A stretch of 64,000 nucleotides of DNA from Ornithodoros turicata (taxonomy: Eukaryota > Arthropoda > Arachnida > Ixodida > Argasidae). Position 1 is the first letter of the stretch; each line of letters begins with the position of its first letter. The notes beneath the pieces were generated by a model, which worked only from the letters and a program-made list of their open reading frames with translations, made no database searches and was not told the origin of the DNA. The stretch spans positions 7,167,187 through 7,231,186 of the forward strand of contig NC_088206.1 in the NCBI RefSeq assembly GCF_037126465.1, given 5' to 3'. A program made the translations under genes and the position numbers. Of the stretch, positions 51,196 to 62,940 are shown in pieces.

Positions 51196-54100
51196 TCAGA
51201 CAGAGTCATCTGCAACGACAGGAAAAAAAAAGAAAAAAAAAAAAAAAAAGAGAGCATCATTTATGGCGAGTTAACGGACAGGAAAAAAAATAAAAAATAA
51301 AAAGCTCGCTTACCATGATACCACCACTTTGTCTTTTTTGGGTTTTTACTGCACGTCTTCACGTAGAGGGAGTTGTCTGGAGGCCTCTTCTGCAAAGAGC
51401 AAGATGAAGCGTTTAAAGGAGCTGACAAAAGTGACAAAGGCCTCATTCCAAAACATCTTTATTTATTTATTTATTTATTTACTTATATTTTGATTAGGAC
51501 TGAGGTACCTCGTCACACTGCACTGCCGTCCAACCCCCACACTTGTACAAGAGATGTTCAGGCTCATTGCATGATGCACGATAGCATTGATGTACCATGT
51601 GTGCCATCCTCTGCACTTATAACATAGCACTGTGATGTGATGCATTCACTCGTAACTATAGCCTGAAGTTTTAGGGTTTAATCAGATTCTTCCCCGGCTT
51701 GAAGGTTGCCTTTTTAGGGTGAAACCTGATTTTTACCCGCCAAATTGCCCTAACTGGGACGTCTGTAGGAATGAACACTATGCACACAATGGACAGTTTG
51801 GCAGAAAATTCAGTTATGTCACCGCTTGTACCAAACCAGTGCAGTTAGTTTGAGTAACTGAGTCAGATTTCTCCCCAAATTTAGCACTTCGGAAGTTTCT
51901 CTTCCAAATTCGCACGAATTTAGGGCACATGTTTTTTTTTACTGATATTTACCCCCCGAATTTAGAAAAAAATATTTCCCGACAACTTCAGGCTCTACTC
52001 ATAACCTTTTATTGTTGTTGTACTGTTGTACCTTTTAAGTTGTATCAATAATTATGGCATTGGAAAGGGGAGCAGAAGAAAAATAGCTTCTGTCACCTGT
52101 CGACGGCGCTGCCACAAGCATCCGTGCCCAACAACAAAACTTCCCCAAAGCTAAGAAAATTAGGCATTTAATGAGCACAGTCAGGCACTTGCTGTATATT
52201 TGTTATTTTATCCGTACAATAGGATAATGGCTGGAAAATTTAATAGGAGGGAACCCCTCAGCTGTGCACCAGTTTGCAAGGTTTGTGCCTGGTAAGATGC
52301 ACCCTTGTACGTATTGTGTAATCAAAATGTGCATAACTTGAAGGGATCGCACATTGCACTTTCTGGAAGCAACAATCGTGAGCTAACCATGACCTGCCAG
52401 ATTATACCGACCACGTCACAATCGGCAACCGCGATGGGGAGCCCATCCGCACGATCCGCTAGGGGGCGCTACTCATCGGCCTGCAAGATCTACGCCGTGA
52501 TTGGACAATAGAAATTTGAACGCGCAGATGCGGACGTACAACTACCGTAGCAGACGACAGTGACAGCTCCTACGAAAATACGTAGAATGATGATGATAAT
52601 CAACATCTTCCGTAGGACATCCACCGTTTTTGTACAAAAATACTAAGGTGAGGTGAAGCACAAAGTATTGCAGAAGTCGAGGAAGCAATAACCGGGCCGA
52701 TGAGGGAAGGGGTGCCTGTGACATGGGCGTTATAATTAGAGCCTGAAGTTTTAGGGTTTTACCCGATTCTTCCCCGAATTTGCACCCCGAATTGAAGGTT
52801 GCCTCTTTAGGGTGAAACCCGATTTTTACCAGGCAAATTGCCCTCTCTGGGATGTCTGTAGGAATGCACCAACTTACTTGTTTGGCAGAAAAATGCAGTT
52901 ACATCACCGTTTGTACCAAACCGCTACTGTTAGTTTGAATAACTGAGCCCGATTTCTCCCCGATTTTAGCGTAATGGAAGTTTTTTTCACCCGAATTCGC
53001 ATGAATTTAGTGCACATGTTTATTTACCCCATTTTAACCCCCCGAATTTAGAAAAAAAAAATTTCCCGAAAACTTCAGGCTCTAGTTATAATCTAGTAAG
53101 GTCGTGGTACGAACAGAAGAAATAAAGCGTCGAAACCTTTTCCTTGCAGCTGGACAGCATAGAGACAATACTGAGACACACGGACTGCACACTGAGTGCC
53201 GGAGACCAGTCGTCCGTCAGGATCGAGAGACAGATGTGGCCGTTGCTGTACACGTGGGGATGGATTGGGATGTTGCTTCCTATAAAAGTCACCTGTAAAA
53301 TAACCCACCGGGTTTAGGGTGACGGTACGAGAGCAACGCCTGGAAGGCGCTCACCTCGGGTGAATCGAAAGGGTACTTTGGGCTGAACTTAAATAACAGC
53401 TGAAACTTTTCGCCTTCGTAGAGGGTACCCGTGGCTCCTTCCATGTCGACTACCCATCTGAGCGAGGAAACACTGACGTAAGCTCGATTTCAAAGAGACG
53501 AAGGAGAGATATGAGGAGGATACGTACTGCGTTAAATTAGCTCCAATGTTGTTGGCATTTATACTGACTCCCGGCGGGGGTTCCTTTTGCATTGACATCA
53601 ATTCCTTCTGCAAACGTTTCTGTAACAAATGTGCATGTAGTGGCTTGTTGTACCGTTACCTAAATTAAATTTTTGCTCTTTGTTCTAACATCAACCCAAG
53701 ATATGTACGCAAGAACAAGCGTGAAAACTCTGTTATTCGATTTAAATCGGTTGGTAAAAACATTGTGCTTCTGCCAGGGCTTTAACCTGGATTTCTAGAA
53801 CACTCGTGCAATGCTGTATCCACCGGTAGTAACCGAGACTGGTGCGGCCGTTTACAGAAACTACCCATTCCCGTTTCTACCCGTCGCCTCCTTAACCTCT
53901 CTCAAAACTCCCTTCGTGGTGCAATTTCGTTATTTAATACCGTGGCAGCATGCTGCGCGCACTACACATAGTAAGTCTTCCATCACTGAGGTCCCCTTCC
54001 GAGATATTTCAACTTTTTATTATTCACCCACTTCGGCGCCCTCGGGCACAGAGGCTCCCACCGTGAGTAAGCTGCCGCTGGCAAATGTGGTTCGGTGCTT

Positions 54101-55568
54101 CGTCCTTTTTGGTTAAGTCGATGAAAGTGTAAATATTGCGCATCGACTTTGTTCACTTGTGCACTGAGTGATCGGTGCCAGGCTTCCACGTTGTTGTTGG
54201 TCCTCAAACCGCAGTTTCCGTTGTGGTTCCACTGCTGTGCTGTGAAATATCCTTCCACCCACGTGTTCACAGAGTATCCCAATCAGGTAATCTACATTGG
54301 GATCATTAATGTCTTGCCCTTCATGCCGAAGAACGGCCCACGCGCATGGAACCATCGTAGGAGATAGCGAGGGATACCATTTTTCGCACTAATGACTTCA
54401 GTGACGCCTTGAGTACAAGCTATACACAAAATGTAATTTGTTACAGTTACTCATTTCTGAAAGTATTTAGATACAATAATTAATTACTGCATCCAAATTA
54501 CTTGTAATTAATTGCTCCTTAGTTAATTAGTAATTAGTACCCACATAAGGTGTTTTGAGCAAGGGCGTCTTGACATGGGTTAGAACAAGAAAGCCTGTCC
54601 AAGAAGGGCAAAGTGAGGATGGAGAATCGAGAATGGGTAGTTTCACGGCTCAGAACAGTTGGAGAAAAATTCGTTTATATTAGTTGTTTCTCATCAATGG
54701 TTCTTTGGCAATGAAGGCACCGGCATTTGGATCATTACTTTTTCAAATTAGCCATTCACTATATACAGCAGCAAACATGCAATTGAAGAAACTTGATGGC
54801 TTATAAAAAGATTATTACGGCTTGTTCAAAACGCTTTCCTGCATTCACCACGAAAGCTGGAACAATATAGGTAATAGAAATTACACAGTCGACACGAATA
54901 ACAATGTCGGGTTTGTCATCGTAGCATATCAACGCAGACAACGGCTCTATCTGCATGTTAACGCTATATTTGAAAGTGACGAAAACATACTGTGTTGAGC
55001 GCTCCCACGCTCGTTGTAGCAGAGGTGGGTTCCATTAGACTTTGGCATGCATTTGTTCAAACTTGAACAAGACCCTGAAATTTATATGAAAACGGGGCAC
55101 GAGAAACACCAAACGATGGCTACTAATTTCGCAGTAAGACAACTGAACATCTGGCGTTATTTCATTACTTCGGGACCTCTTTCGCTGCGACTGACTGAAA
55201 GCGTGTTGTTCACACCTAAGTAAGGTGAATTACAACGTTCACGCTCATGCATATACAAAGCACACTGACCCAATGATACGGAACTCCGTTTCGTTCGTTG
55301 TCTGATGAGAGACGTACTTTCGCGACGTGGTTAGGTGCACAAAAGTCTTGAATCTAAACAATTACAGTTGATGATTCCATCTAAATCGGTAAGCTGCCGG
55401 GATGACATTTTCAATTGCGCTTTGCACAATGAAAACAGCGCGGCTATGCTGTTACAATGTGCGTCGAGGCCGAAGAAAGAGCGATCCCATCATATGTCAA
55501 AAGCGAGAAGCAACGATTGTGAAACAGTCAAAAATTGAGCCCTCGAAGCATACCTGCATTGACGCCAT
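51196..55568 (-). CDS. UBE2W: Ubiquitin-conjugating enzyme E2 W, six coding exons
   Basis: Coding exons, 5' to 3' on the reverse strand: 55554-55568, 53528-53619, 53355-53457, 53137-53292, 51314-51389, 51196-51209. They sum to 456 nt, 151 aa plus stop, the same length as human UBE2W. The first exon is only MASMQ and the last supplies the final codons of WWYHDDSV. The exon 2 donor is CA/GTACGT, which restores TQW across a phase-2 intron. Features: [37 protein letters not shown], and the active-site region [20 protein letters not shown], with HPH replacing the usual HPN as in other UBE2W proteins and a catalytic Cys near residue 91. UBE2W attaches ubiquitin to the alpha-amino group of substrates with flexible N-termini, rather than to lysines. 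A divergent transcript may start about 120 bp upstream. Two hAT-like MITEs sit in intron 4 and a MULE relic in intron 1. Confidence 0.96.
51657..51997. mobile_element. hAT-like MITE in UBE2W intron 4 (first)
   Basis: The ends tatagcctgaagttttaggg and cttcaggctcta are inverted repeats. Flanks are ctcgtaac and ctcataac (51649-51656 and 51998-52005), an 8-bp duplication with one change. The 341-bp body has cccgaattta motifs. Confidence 0.85.
52737..53084. mobile_element. hAT-like MITE in UBE2W intron 4 (second)
   Basis: Same family and orientation as 51657-51997, ends tagagcctgaagttttaggg and aacttcaggctcta, with a perfect 8-bp duplication gttataat (52729-52736 and 53085-53092). 348 bp. It ends about 50 bp before UBE2W exon 4. 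Confidence 0.9.
53983..54370 (-). pseudogene. MULE-type transposase relic in UBE2W intron 1
   Basis: The reverse strand reads NTWVEGYF, then [20 protein letters not shown]. The RTNNxVExWH pattern is the C-terminal signature of Mutator-like (MULE) transposase proteins. The preceding part ([10 protein letters not shown]) is in another frame. The catalytic DDE core is not present. Strand agreement with the host gene is coincidental. Confidence 0.6.
54430..54540. mobile_element. AT-rich TAATTACT-type MITE fragment
   Basis: Phrases such as ttgttacagttactcattt and aattacttgtaattaattg resemble the inner part of the TAACTCGTTACT family. No complete ends are seen. Confidence 0.35.
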
Positions 55569-55691
55569 AATGTCGCGTTGAGGGGCCGCTTTCAGTGGCC
55601 TGATCGGGTATCCAGCTGATTCATTGCTCAGCGACACCCATATATCCAAGGCACAAACGCAAGACCCCGATACCACTACAAACCAAAGGAT
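55569..55691. promoter_or_regulatory. Likely shared promoter between UBE2W and a divergent transcript
   Basis: About 120 bp separate the UBE2W start codon (reverse) from the first exon of a possible forward transcript. The stretch lacks a TATA box. This is inferred from spacing and from splice sites on both sides; no promoter motif is certain. Confidence 0.3.
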
Positions 55692-56968
55692 ATGCGAAAA
55701 TATGAACCCTCAGTTCCAAGGGAGGCGCTAGATCCTGAGGGGTATCATTCGTTGTGTTCGTACGCCTCGGCGGCGGTGGCTATGAATGTAGTGCCCTGGT
55801 CAGCGCATGAAGACATCGATTGTTCTCAGTCGTCGGTTTCGCGCTGTCGTGGGTTGACGTGTTGTGTGTTGTGCTTCTTGTTTCATGCTAATTACCACAT
55901 GGAGGTAAGTAATTTTAGTTCCTTGGTGTTTGTACTCCCGAATTTTTAGTGAAGCATTCGCGACCTGTTTCAGCTGTGGTGAAATCAGTTAAATAAGTTC
56001 AATTTCGGTAGATTTGCAGGCAACAGTGCTGAATGATGCGACGATCAAATTTGGACAACCAAAAAAGTTTATCTGTTCTCATATAGTCTTCGATAGCTTA
56101 TAAATAGCCTCAGTGATGATTTAACGTGTGATACAGTTAGAATTTAGGGCTCAAAACTCCGCGGTCAAGCAGCAGTTACGAATGATACCCCTCAGGTTTT
56201 AAGCTCAGATCAAGACACAACAACAGAACGACGTTTTCCTGTTCTTGTGCAGCTTTCGATAGCTTATACAAGCCTCAGTAAGTGACTTAACGTGTGATAC
56301 AGTTAGAATTTAGGGCTAAAAACCCTGCAGTCAAGCAGCAGTTCCGAATGATACCCCTCAGGTTTTAAGCTTCGACCAAATTACAGCAACCGAACGACGT
56401 TTTCCTGTTCTCGTGCAGCTTCGATAGCTTATACAAGCCTCAATGAGTGATTTAACGTGTGATACAGTTAGAATTTAGGGCTCAAAACCCTGCGGTCAAG
56501 CAGCAGTTACGAATGATACCCCTCAGGTTTTAAGCCCCGATCCGATTTGAACAATCAAACAATATTCTTCTTTTCTCATGTGGCCTTTGATAGCTTACAA
56601 ATGCCACAGTGAGTGATCAGATGGTTTAATTTTCAAAAATTATAGAGGATTTTATGAATGACATTGCCAAAACCTTAGGCTTGCAAATGATAATTACGGA
56701 GAGTGAAATGCTATCCAGCATGTTAAAAGCTGCAATCTTGAAGCTTTTTGTTGCCTAAATGCATTTCTTTCTATTGTTTCCAGGTGGAACCCCTGTAGCT
56801 GACCAAAAAGGCCAGGACTGTCAGATGCGATATATGAATTGGGTATGGGATAGAGAGAAATATTGGGATTCTATTGGAGAATTTGCATACCCCTGCTTAT
56901 GCTACTCCTCACAAGGCCAACCAAAGCAGGCACCCAATTGTTCTCGTGCTGAGCTGACAGATTCGTAA
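55692..56968 (+). ncRNA. Possible spliced forward transcript, coding status unknown
   Basis: Exon A ends at 55904 in a perfect donor (GAG/GTAAGTAA); exon B begins at 56784 after ttctattgtttccag. If exon A is read from the ATG at 55692 its frame is open for 71 codons, but on joining to exon B it stops after four codons (VEPL). The longer open frame in exon B (to 56968) would need a phase-1 junction that exon A reads with a stop. A short peptide of about 75 aa or a non-coding RNA are both possible. The putative intron carries the 165-bp tandem repeat at 56020-56600. No family is recognised. Confidence 0.3.
56020..56600. repeat. Tandem repeat, about 165-bp unit, about 3.5 copies
   Basis: Each unit contains, in order, cgatagcttata, taacgtgtgatacagttaga, gtcaagcagcagtt and cgaatgatacccctcag. 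The last motif lies at 56179-56195, 56345-56361 and 56510-56526, a period of 165-166 bp. A diverged partial unit precedes the first full one. The motif is also present, in reverse complement, in the upstream exon at 55735-55751. Confidence 0.9.
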
Positions 56969-58541
56969 CTGACATGCTTTACTTATAATTCTCAGTAATT
57001 TCACACTACTCACAATTATGTTTTACTTTCAGTTCAAGTTCTTCAAACAGAGCTGACCCAACAGAAGGCCTCTGGTGGCACACTGTAATCAAGTGCGCCA
57101 CTCCCACAGGATTGGCCTTTTGCATTCATGTCTGAATGCTGTCCAGGGCATCCCACAGGCACCAGCTGCATGACGATGCCCCACCCCACGGATTGTCTTA
57201 TGCCAACAGTGTGCTCCCGTAGGGAACTATAGACACTAGAAGATGGACTGTGGTCATGCTAAGGAATTCTTCAGTAGCTTCATGGTGCACTAGAGAAGAA
57301 GCAGCAGACCTGGACGAAGTAAACAAACGGCCCTTGTCAGGGCCACCATATGTTTGCCAGAATGGCTAGCGTTCTGCTGGTAGAAGAAACCCTGACGGTG
57401 ATAGAAGATCACTGAACTAACCATAACTCAAGCATGATGGCTACAACAGTGCTGATAGAAAACAATCATTGCAGTTGCAAATGCCATACATTTCACTAAG
57501 CACTGTATTTTTGATGACAGTAATATTTAGAGTTGAAGGAGTCATGTTCTGCCACTTTTTGGATGGTCAAAGTATGCATCACAGAACACATTGCTAAGGT
57601 GAACAGTATGTGGAACCGACTATAACTCCTGTTATTCATTCGCACAGAAAATATGAAGCAGAAAATGTCGAGGTTGTTGCGAGAGACCTGTACTATGTCT
57701 GTTCTATGTCTTTTGCAAAAGCTATCACCGTTTCTCAACAAAAGTGAGGTGGAGAATGTACTGGACGCCTCCATTTTTCCCCTTTCTCTCCGTACTGTAA
57801 AGGTAGTTCTTTTTGTGTAGTCCAATAATACGAGAATTTGAAAAAAGGTCTTTGGGTGTACTTGACATAATTGTGTGCCAGTCTATATCATTGAACCCCC
57901 GTGGCACTGAGGACAAAACTTTACCTAGACAGTATATTTGGGTCCTAAGAACGCCATTGGAGCCACAGGGCATATTGACTTTCGACCACATCATGCAGGG
58001 CCACAAGGAAAAGAAACGATTGTAGTTACCATAAAACTTTGGTATATCATACATAACATTGTACACAAAAACAGGACCGACATAGTTATTGTGGAGCCGG
58101 ATAGTGGATAACACCAAAAATTAATGGGCTTACTAGGCTAACGCCAATAAATGGGCGGCCTTCCAAATAGAGTGCTGATAGTATGAAAAACTATTCGACC
58201 TTCACAAAGGCTTAGGAGAATGTTCAGTAGCACTCCGAATTATCCATTTACTTACTGTATTGCTGCCTTAGTTCACAGTTGGAAAATAAGTATAGAAAAT
58301 CAAAGAGAAAGAGCTAGCTGGCATATTCACAGTGGGTTATGGCTTCGGGTTTGCTATGTTGTGTTTAATGAGAAGTGCAGAAATTTGGGCCAGTTGGTAC
58401 ATAACTGCAAAAGGGAACAAGAGCATACAGATGGGACAATGGAGGGACAGAGCTGCTTACAACTAAACTATAATGGTAAGAAACCCGACGCAGTCATGTG
58501 CGCAGGTGCACTGCTATCCCACCATGTCAAAACAACGAGTA
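56969..58541. other. Intergenic, nothing recognised
   Basis: The reverse frame at 57725-58117 (130 codons) and the forward frame at 58220-58561 (113 codons) are open but show no domain signatures or splice context. They are listed here as unsupported. Confidence 0.3.
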
Positions 58542-58782
58542 CAGTACTAGACAAATGTTAGAGAACACGCTCCGGCGCATTCCTTCCTCAGAGTGACAGC
58601 AAATGGGACCGTACAGACTTAGACATGCGCGTATAGGTAGCCCAGTCACCTGTATGCAAGTAGACATGCGCGTATAGGTAGCCCAGTCACCTGTATGCAA
58701 GTCCGTACGATACCATTCGCTGCCAGCTTGTCACTCGGAGGGAGGAGTGTGCCAGAGCATGTTAAGCTTTTGTCCAGCACTT
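58542..58782. mobile_element. Tc1/mariner-type MITE, TA target
   Basis: The left end cagtactagacaaatgtta and the reverse complement of the right end (aagtgctggacaaaagctta) match imperfectly and are followed inward by further inverted homology (acacgctccggcgcattcc against acatgctctggcacactcc). TA lies on both sides (58540-58541 and 58783-58784). A 41-bp tandem duplication sits at its centre. Confidence 0.65.
58621..58702. repeat. Perfect tandem duplication, 41-bp unit x2
   Basis: The unit starts agacatgcgcgtataggtag and ends tgtatgcaagt. The copies (58621-58661 and 58662-58702) are identical, so the event is recent. Confidence 0.95.
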
Positions 58783-58837
58783 TACAAGTATAAAACTGAT
58801 TAACAATGTAGAGTGGGCTAGTTGGTATGACATCTTA

Positions 58838-58993
58838 GACTACGGAGCTACGGCAGACAAGGACAATACACTACTCCATAATCAACTGGTTTATTTCTGG
58901 AAAAAGAGAAAAGGAAGGTTGAACGTTGGGATTGGGGGTTTTGCCTAGTGGTGATCTTTTCCTGCTGTCCTTGTCTGCCGTAGCTCCGTAGTC
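58838..58993. mobile_element. Foldback element with perfect 28-bp arms
   Basis: 58838-58865 (gactacggagctacggcaga...) and 58966-58993 are exact reverse complements with a 100-bp spacer. No target duplication or coding region is visible. In style it recalls the foldback insertion at 10648-10806 but shares no sequence with it. Confidence 0.65.
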
Positions 58994-61267
58994 GAAGTCT
59001 GTACAAGTATGTCAGAAAAGACCCTCAAAATGACATTTTTAGGCATGTGCAAACAAAACCATCGTAGTGATAAGGGGTGACACAAGTGAAAAAAAATGCC
59101 TATGATTTGAATAAAAATTCAAGTTTCTTATCCATCAAACAAATAGAAGCTTCAACTGGAAGAGCCACTTCTTATTTCAGCCACTTCGACTACCTCTCTT
59201 TCGAACTGACAGTTTGCTTTTCTTTTTGGCTGAGTTCTTTCAAAAGCCGGGTTTTAATGTCACTATTTGATATAGTATAAGAATTAGGATGGACAGAAGA
59301 TCGACTCAATCCTCGCATTAGCTACGGTGTGCTAGTATACCATACCGCACGCGAATACCAGGTTGCCGTGTCCGTAATTTTGTGAGGTTCGAGAGCCACA
59401 AGGACTGCTCGCATGCAGTGTATTCTACCTAACTTGGACTGCGCAGCAGCAGTACTGGGGCCAGGCTGAAAACAATGCCTGAAAATCTGTTCTCCTAATT
59501 CGTCTTTAAATTTCGAGAGGGTAGCTTCGTTCTCTTTGATGGCCAAGAGGCCGCGTGTTTGAGATCCCTGTAGATAGGGCAATCGCTTTCGAAACTAAAC
59601 AACAAGGATCAGAAACATAACGCTGTCCTATTTCTGCGCAAAAGCACCATAGCTCATGCACAAAGCAAGTCTTCCAAAGACATGAACGGGTTTTTCCGGG
59701 GAACCACCACCGTGGGAAAACAGACACAAGTGCAGGTGGTAAATGTGAATCACGTGTCGCCCCCAAGATTTTTTTAGAATTTCTTTGACAGATGTTCAAA
59801 ATTTAGTTTGCAGTTTATTGAGTTTATATACGTATATCCAACACCGCAGGTCCCGTGATTTCTGTCCTTTCTTCTTTCTTTCTTTTGTTTATGATTCATT
59901 TGCTACAGCAATTCACATATAACGTCGACTTAGTGAAAGTACACTTTATGTAGTAATTGTACTTTTTAATGCTTTTCATATCTTAGGGCTCCTCTTTGTT
60001 CGGTTTTTCGATAGGTCTGTCTTCCGACTTGCCAGCTTTCTGATAGTTCGGTCTCATGATTTTCGGCATTATATGATTGCCACTGCTCTTGGGCCCCGGA
60101 TCCCGACAGCCTCGAAATACCCTTATCTCGTGACCACTTCTCCTTCCAACTGGTTACAAAAAGTGAAGTGTCCGTAACCAAAGTATATTGATATGCAGAT
60201 TAAGTAGAAAGGGAGAGGGGCAGATAAAAATGACAAAAACATAAGAGAAGGCGACAAATTGTCTTCGATCAAGGATACTTCTTTATTGATACTAAGGTCA
60301 CAAAATGATCACGATGATCGGGTATGTTTAGGGTAAATCGTGCAACACAGTCCCCAAAGAAAATGACAAAAATATATACACAGTACCGAGAGGATAGAGA
60401 GTTAGCAAGCGAGCTGGTGGTATAGATCCATAACACAGACAAGCTTGTCGTTTTTTGTCCCCCAGTCTCGGGTTTTTAATTTAGAGATAACCATATATAA
60501 AGTAATTGATCCTCTGTATGCAATAAGCAAGCCATGCATGTAATGCAATCCCCTTTCGTGTATTTTTGCTGCAATGACGTCCACATACCAACATGTACCT
60601 GCCATAGAAAATTTAGGACCGTATTGCAATTTATTGACCTGTTACAGGAGGGTAAGAAACGAGAAATGTATGTGTGTTAATAGGATGGGCAGCCAGGTCT
60701 TGCCCCTTTTCTACACACGCATACAAATGATAGCTTAAATTGAACTGCGGCTTCCACTCGAAAAACACGTTCTTCCTAACTAACACGACTGTGTCGGCAG
60801 TGATACTGAGCGTTGTAATCGAAAAGAAAGAAGAAAAAAAAACGTGAGCACTAAGCTAATAAGTCATATTATGCTGGTCACCTACGATATATTTTCAAGA
60901 TTGTGCTCGTTTAGCAGCACGATACGCTCGACCTAGACTGCTCTGCAACGCACAGGTGACTTCACCCTACCTGGTTCTCCAGCAATCAAAGTACGACTTG
61001 TGAAAGCTGCTTGTATTTGCGCGATAAGGGTGTGTGCATGCGGTGTTACATTGGAAAATGATGTACCATGCTCACGGACAATTTCTGCTAACTCACAGAC
61101 CCAAAAAACACAAACATATATGTTACACATTTTCCATTGCATTAGTCGAGGTAACCCGGCTGCAGTTACTTCACCAAATACTCGAAGTTTTTTCGGTTTG
61201 GGATTTTTCGACTTATCCCCTTCTTGCATACAGGGGTTCAATCGTCAACTGAAGGGAAACTAAACTA
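58994..61267. other. Intergenic, nothing recognised
   Basis: Only short frames without domain content. A poly-pyrimidine run lies near 59870 and an A-run near 60830. Confidence 0.3.
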
Positions 61268-61927
61268 ACACTCTACCGAACGCTAATTCTTCCTAAATTA
61301 GAGTATGCCGCTTCGGTGTGGGATCCAGGGCAACAATCACTCATTCACCAACTGGAAATGGTTCAGAACCGTGCTGCACGGTTTATTCTCGGAAATTATA
61401 GTCGTACAGCCAGTGTCACTGCGATGAAATCAGCCCTTAACCTATCTTCCTTGACTGTTCGCCGCCAGTTTGCTCGACTGTGTCTGTTCCATAAGATATA
61501 TTACTACAACGAAACGCTAAAACTCCATTTAATTGTACATCCATCATACGTCTCATCAAGGCTTGATCATCGCCAGAAAGTTGGTGTCCCATCCTGCACT
61601 ACTAAAACGTGTTTTGACTCACTTTTACCTAAAACCTCACTGGAATGGAATCATCTCCCGGGTCACCTTACCTCCATCACTGACGGTAGACAGTTCAGTA
61701 AACTGCTTCACGACCACGTGAATGCAGCGTAAGATTATTTAAGCTTTACATATACTAATCTGATTGTCCACCAGTGATACTATCTATGCTCGTGTTTTTG
61801 GTTCGTTGTGTTGTTGTTGTTTTTTTATTATTTTTTTTATTGTATTCCACATTGTTCCTGCTTTGTTTCAAGCCCCTCCCCTGTTTAATGCTGTATCCCT
61901 GAGGGTAAATAAATAAATAAATAAACT
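61268..61927 (+). mobile_element. 5'-truncated LINE: reverse transcriptase C-terminus and tail
   Basis: An open frame from about 61268 to TAA at 61732 reads TLYRTLILPKLEYAASVWDP, then IHQLEMVQNRAARFIL, NYSRTASVT and LTVRRQFARLCLFHKI, ending WNHLPGHLT and a short tail. This is the thumb/C-terminal domain typical of CR1/L2/Jockey-like LINE ORF2. A 3' UTR follows and finishes in (taaa)n at about 61903-61924. The break at the 5' side is typical of truncated LINE insertion. The remaining 155 codons have no stops, so the insertion is fairly young. Confidence 0.85.
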
Positions 61928-62789
61928 GTATACATGCCATCAGCACAAAGCTTGCCTGTCTGTATTTAAAAGAAACACACGGGGCACGGGGCCAAATTTA
62001 TGAACGAATCTGTTAGCAGTAAGCAGGACAATGTGCTTCCCATGGAGAAAAACGACATTCCTATACCTAATCGTTGTTCGGCCTAGTTGGGCCGAGCTTG
62101 CGAAAAAGAGGGTTCGGCCAAGCTTTGATTGACATCGGCCTTACTCGGCCAACTGAATACCGCCAACTTTGGGCCAGTATGTGACAAACCGTCCTAACAA
62201 ACACAGGGACCAGTATGCAATGCCGTTGGGGCCATTGTAGAACCAATCTTGGTTTCTAGTCGGGCATTAGTTGGCTAGATAGCGTCCCATGAGGCACCAG
62301 CAATGATGGGCCAAGTATGGTCCAAATCTAATAAGATTCTCAACCAAGCATGGTTATGAGGTATGCCATGCAGCTTCTGCACCCCTCTACGCGATGTTCT
62401 ATTCTATAACACCAGTGTGCCTTACACTGTATCTGGCAGGTGTGTATATTGCAAAAATCAAATCCAAAGGTTGAAAGTGCTGCTGCTGGTCGTGTGTGAC
62501 CTGTCTTAACATCGTTTTGCCGCTATTGGAATAGATATGTATACGTACCAACCTGCTCGATAGCTGTTATTGTCAAAGGTTATACACATTACAAACGAGT
62601 AGGAAATGGAAATTCCTGCTCGTTTAAGTAATGCTTTCCGTGTCATTATGGCTCAAAGTATGAAGCTGGTTTTCACCTTGGCTGAAAATAATTTTGCAAG
62701 CTGAAGAAAAAATGTAGAAATGGACTTGTGTACATCGAATTGAACGACATAGACTAGCATCGTTGCTTTGTTGTTTCGAGCAGCAGCTG
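61928..62789. other. Intergenic; ggccaa-rich repeat region
   Basis: 62080-62340 has many ggccgag, ggccaa and ttggcc motifs in both orientations, as in the subterminal parts of a MITE, but ends cannot be defined. Nothing else is recognised. Confidence 0.3.
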
Positions 62790-62940
62790 CTGTTTGGGGT
62801 TTACCCCCCCCCCCCCCCCCCCCTCCCAAATTGTAAGTTTGGTTAGTGCATTTGGAAGAGATGATAATGAAATCCTCCTCACCCATGTAAAGTCCCCATA
62901 GAACTCCTCCAGAAATATTTTTGGACTAGGCCACTGCTTT
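62790..62940. mobile_element. Decayed copy of the C-run MITE of 35398
   Basis: A C-run of about 19 (from 62805) is followed by atgtaaagtccccatagaac and ends near ggccactgc, corresponding to the phrase and terminus of the copy at 35398-35634. Confidence 0.55.

Noticed and set aside
57725..58117. Reverse 130-codon open frame
   Set aside because: No family resemblance, no supporting splice sites, and not repeated in the window.
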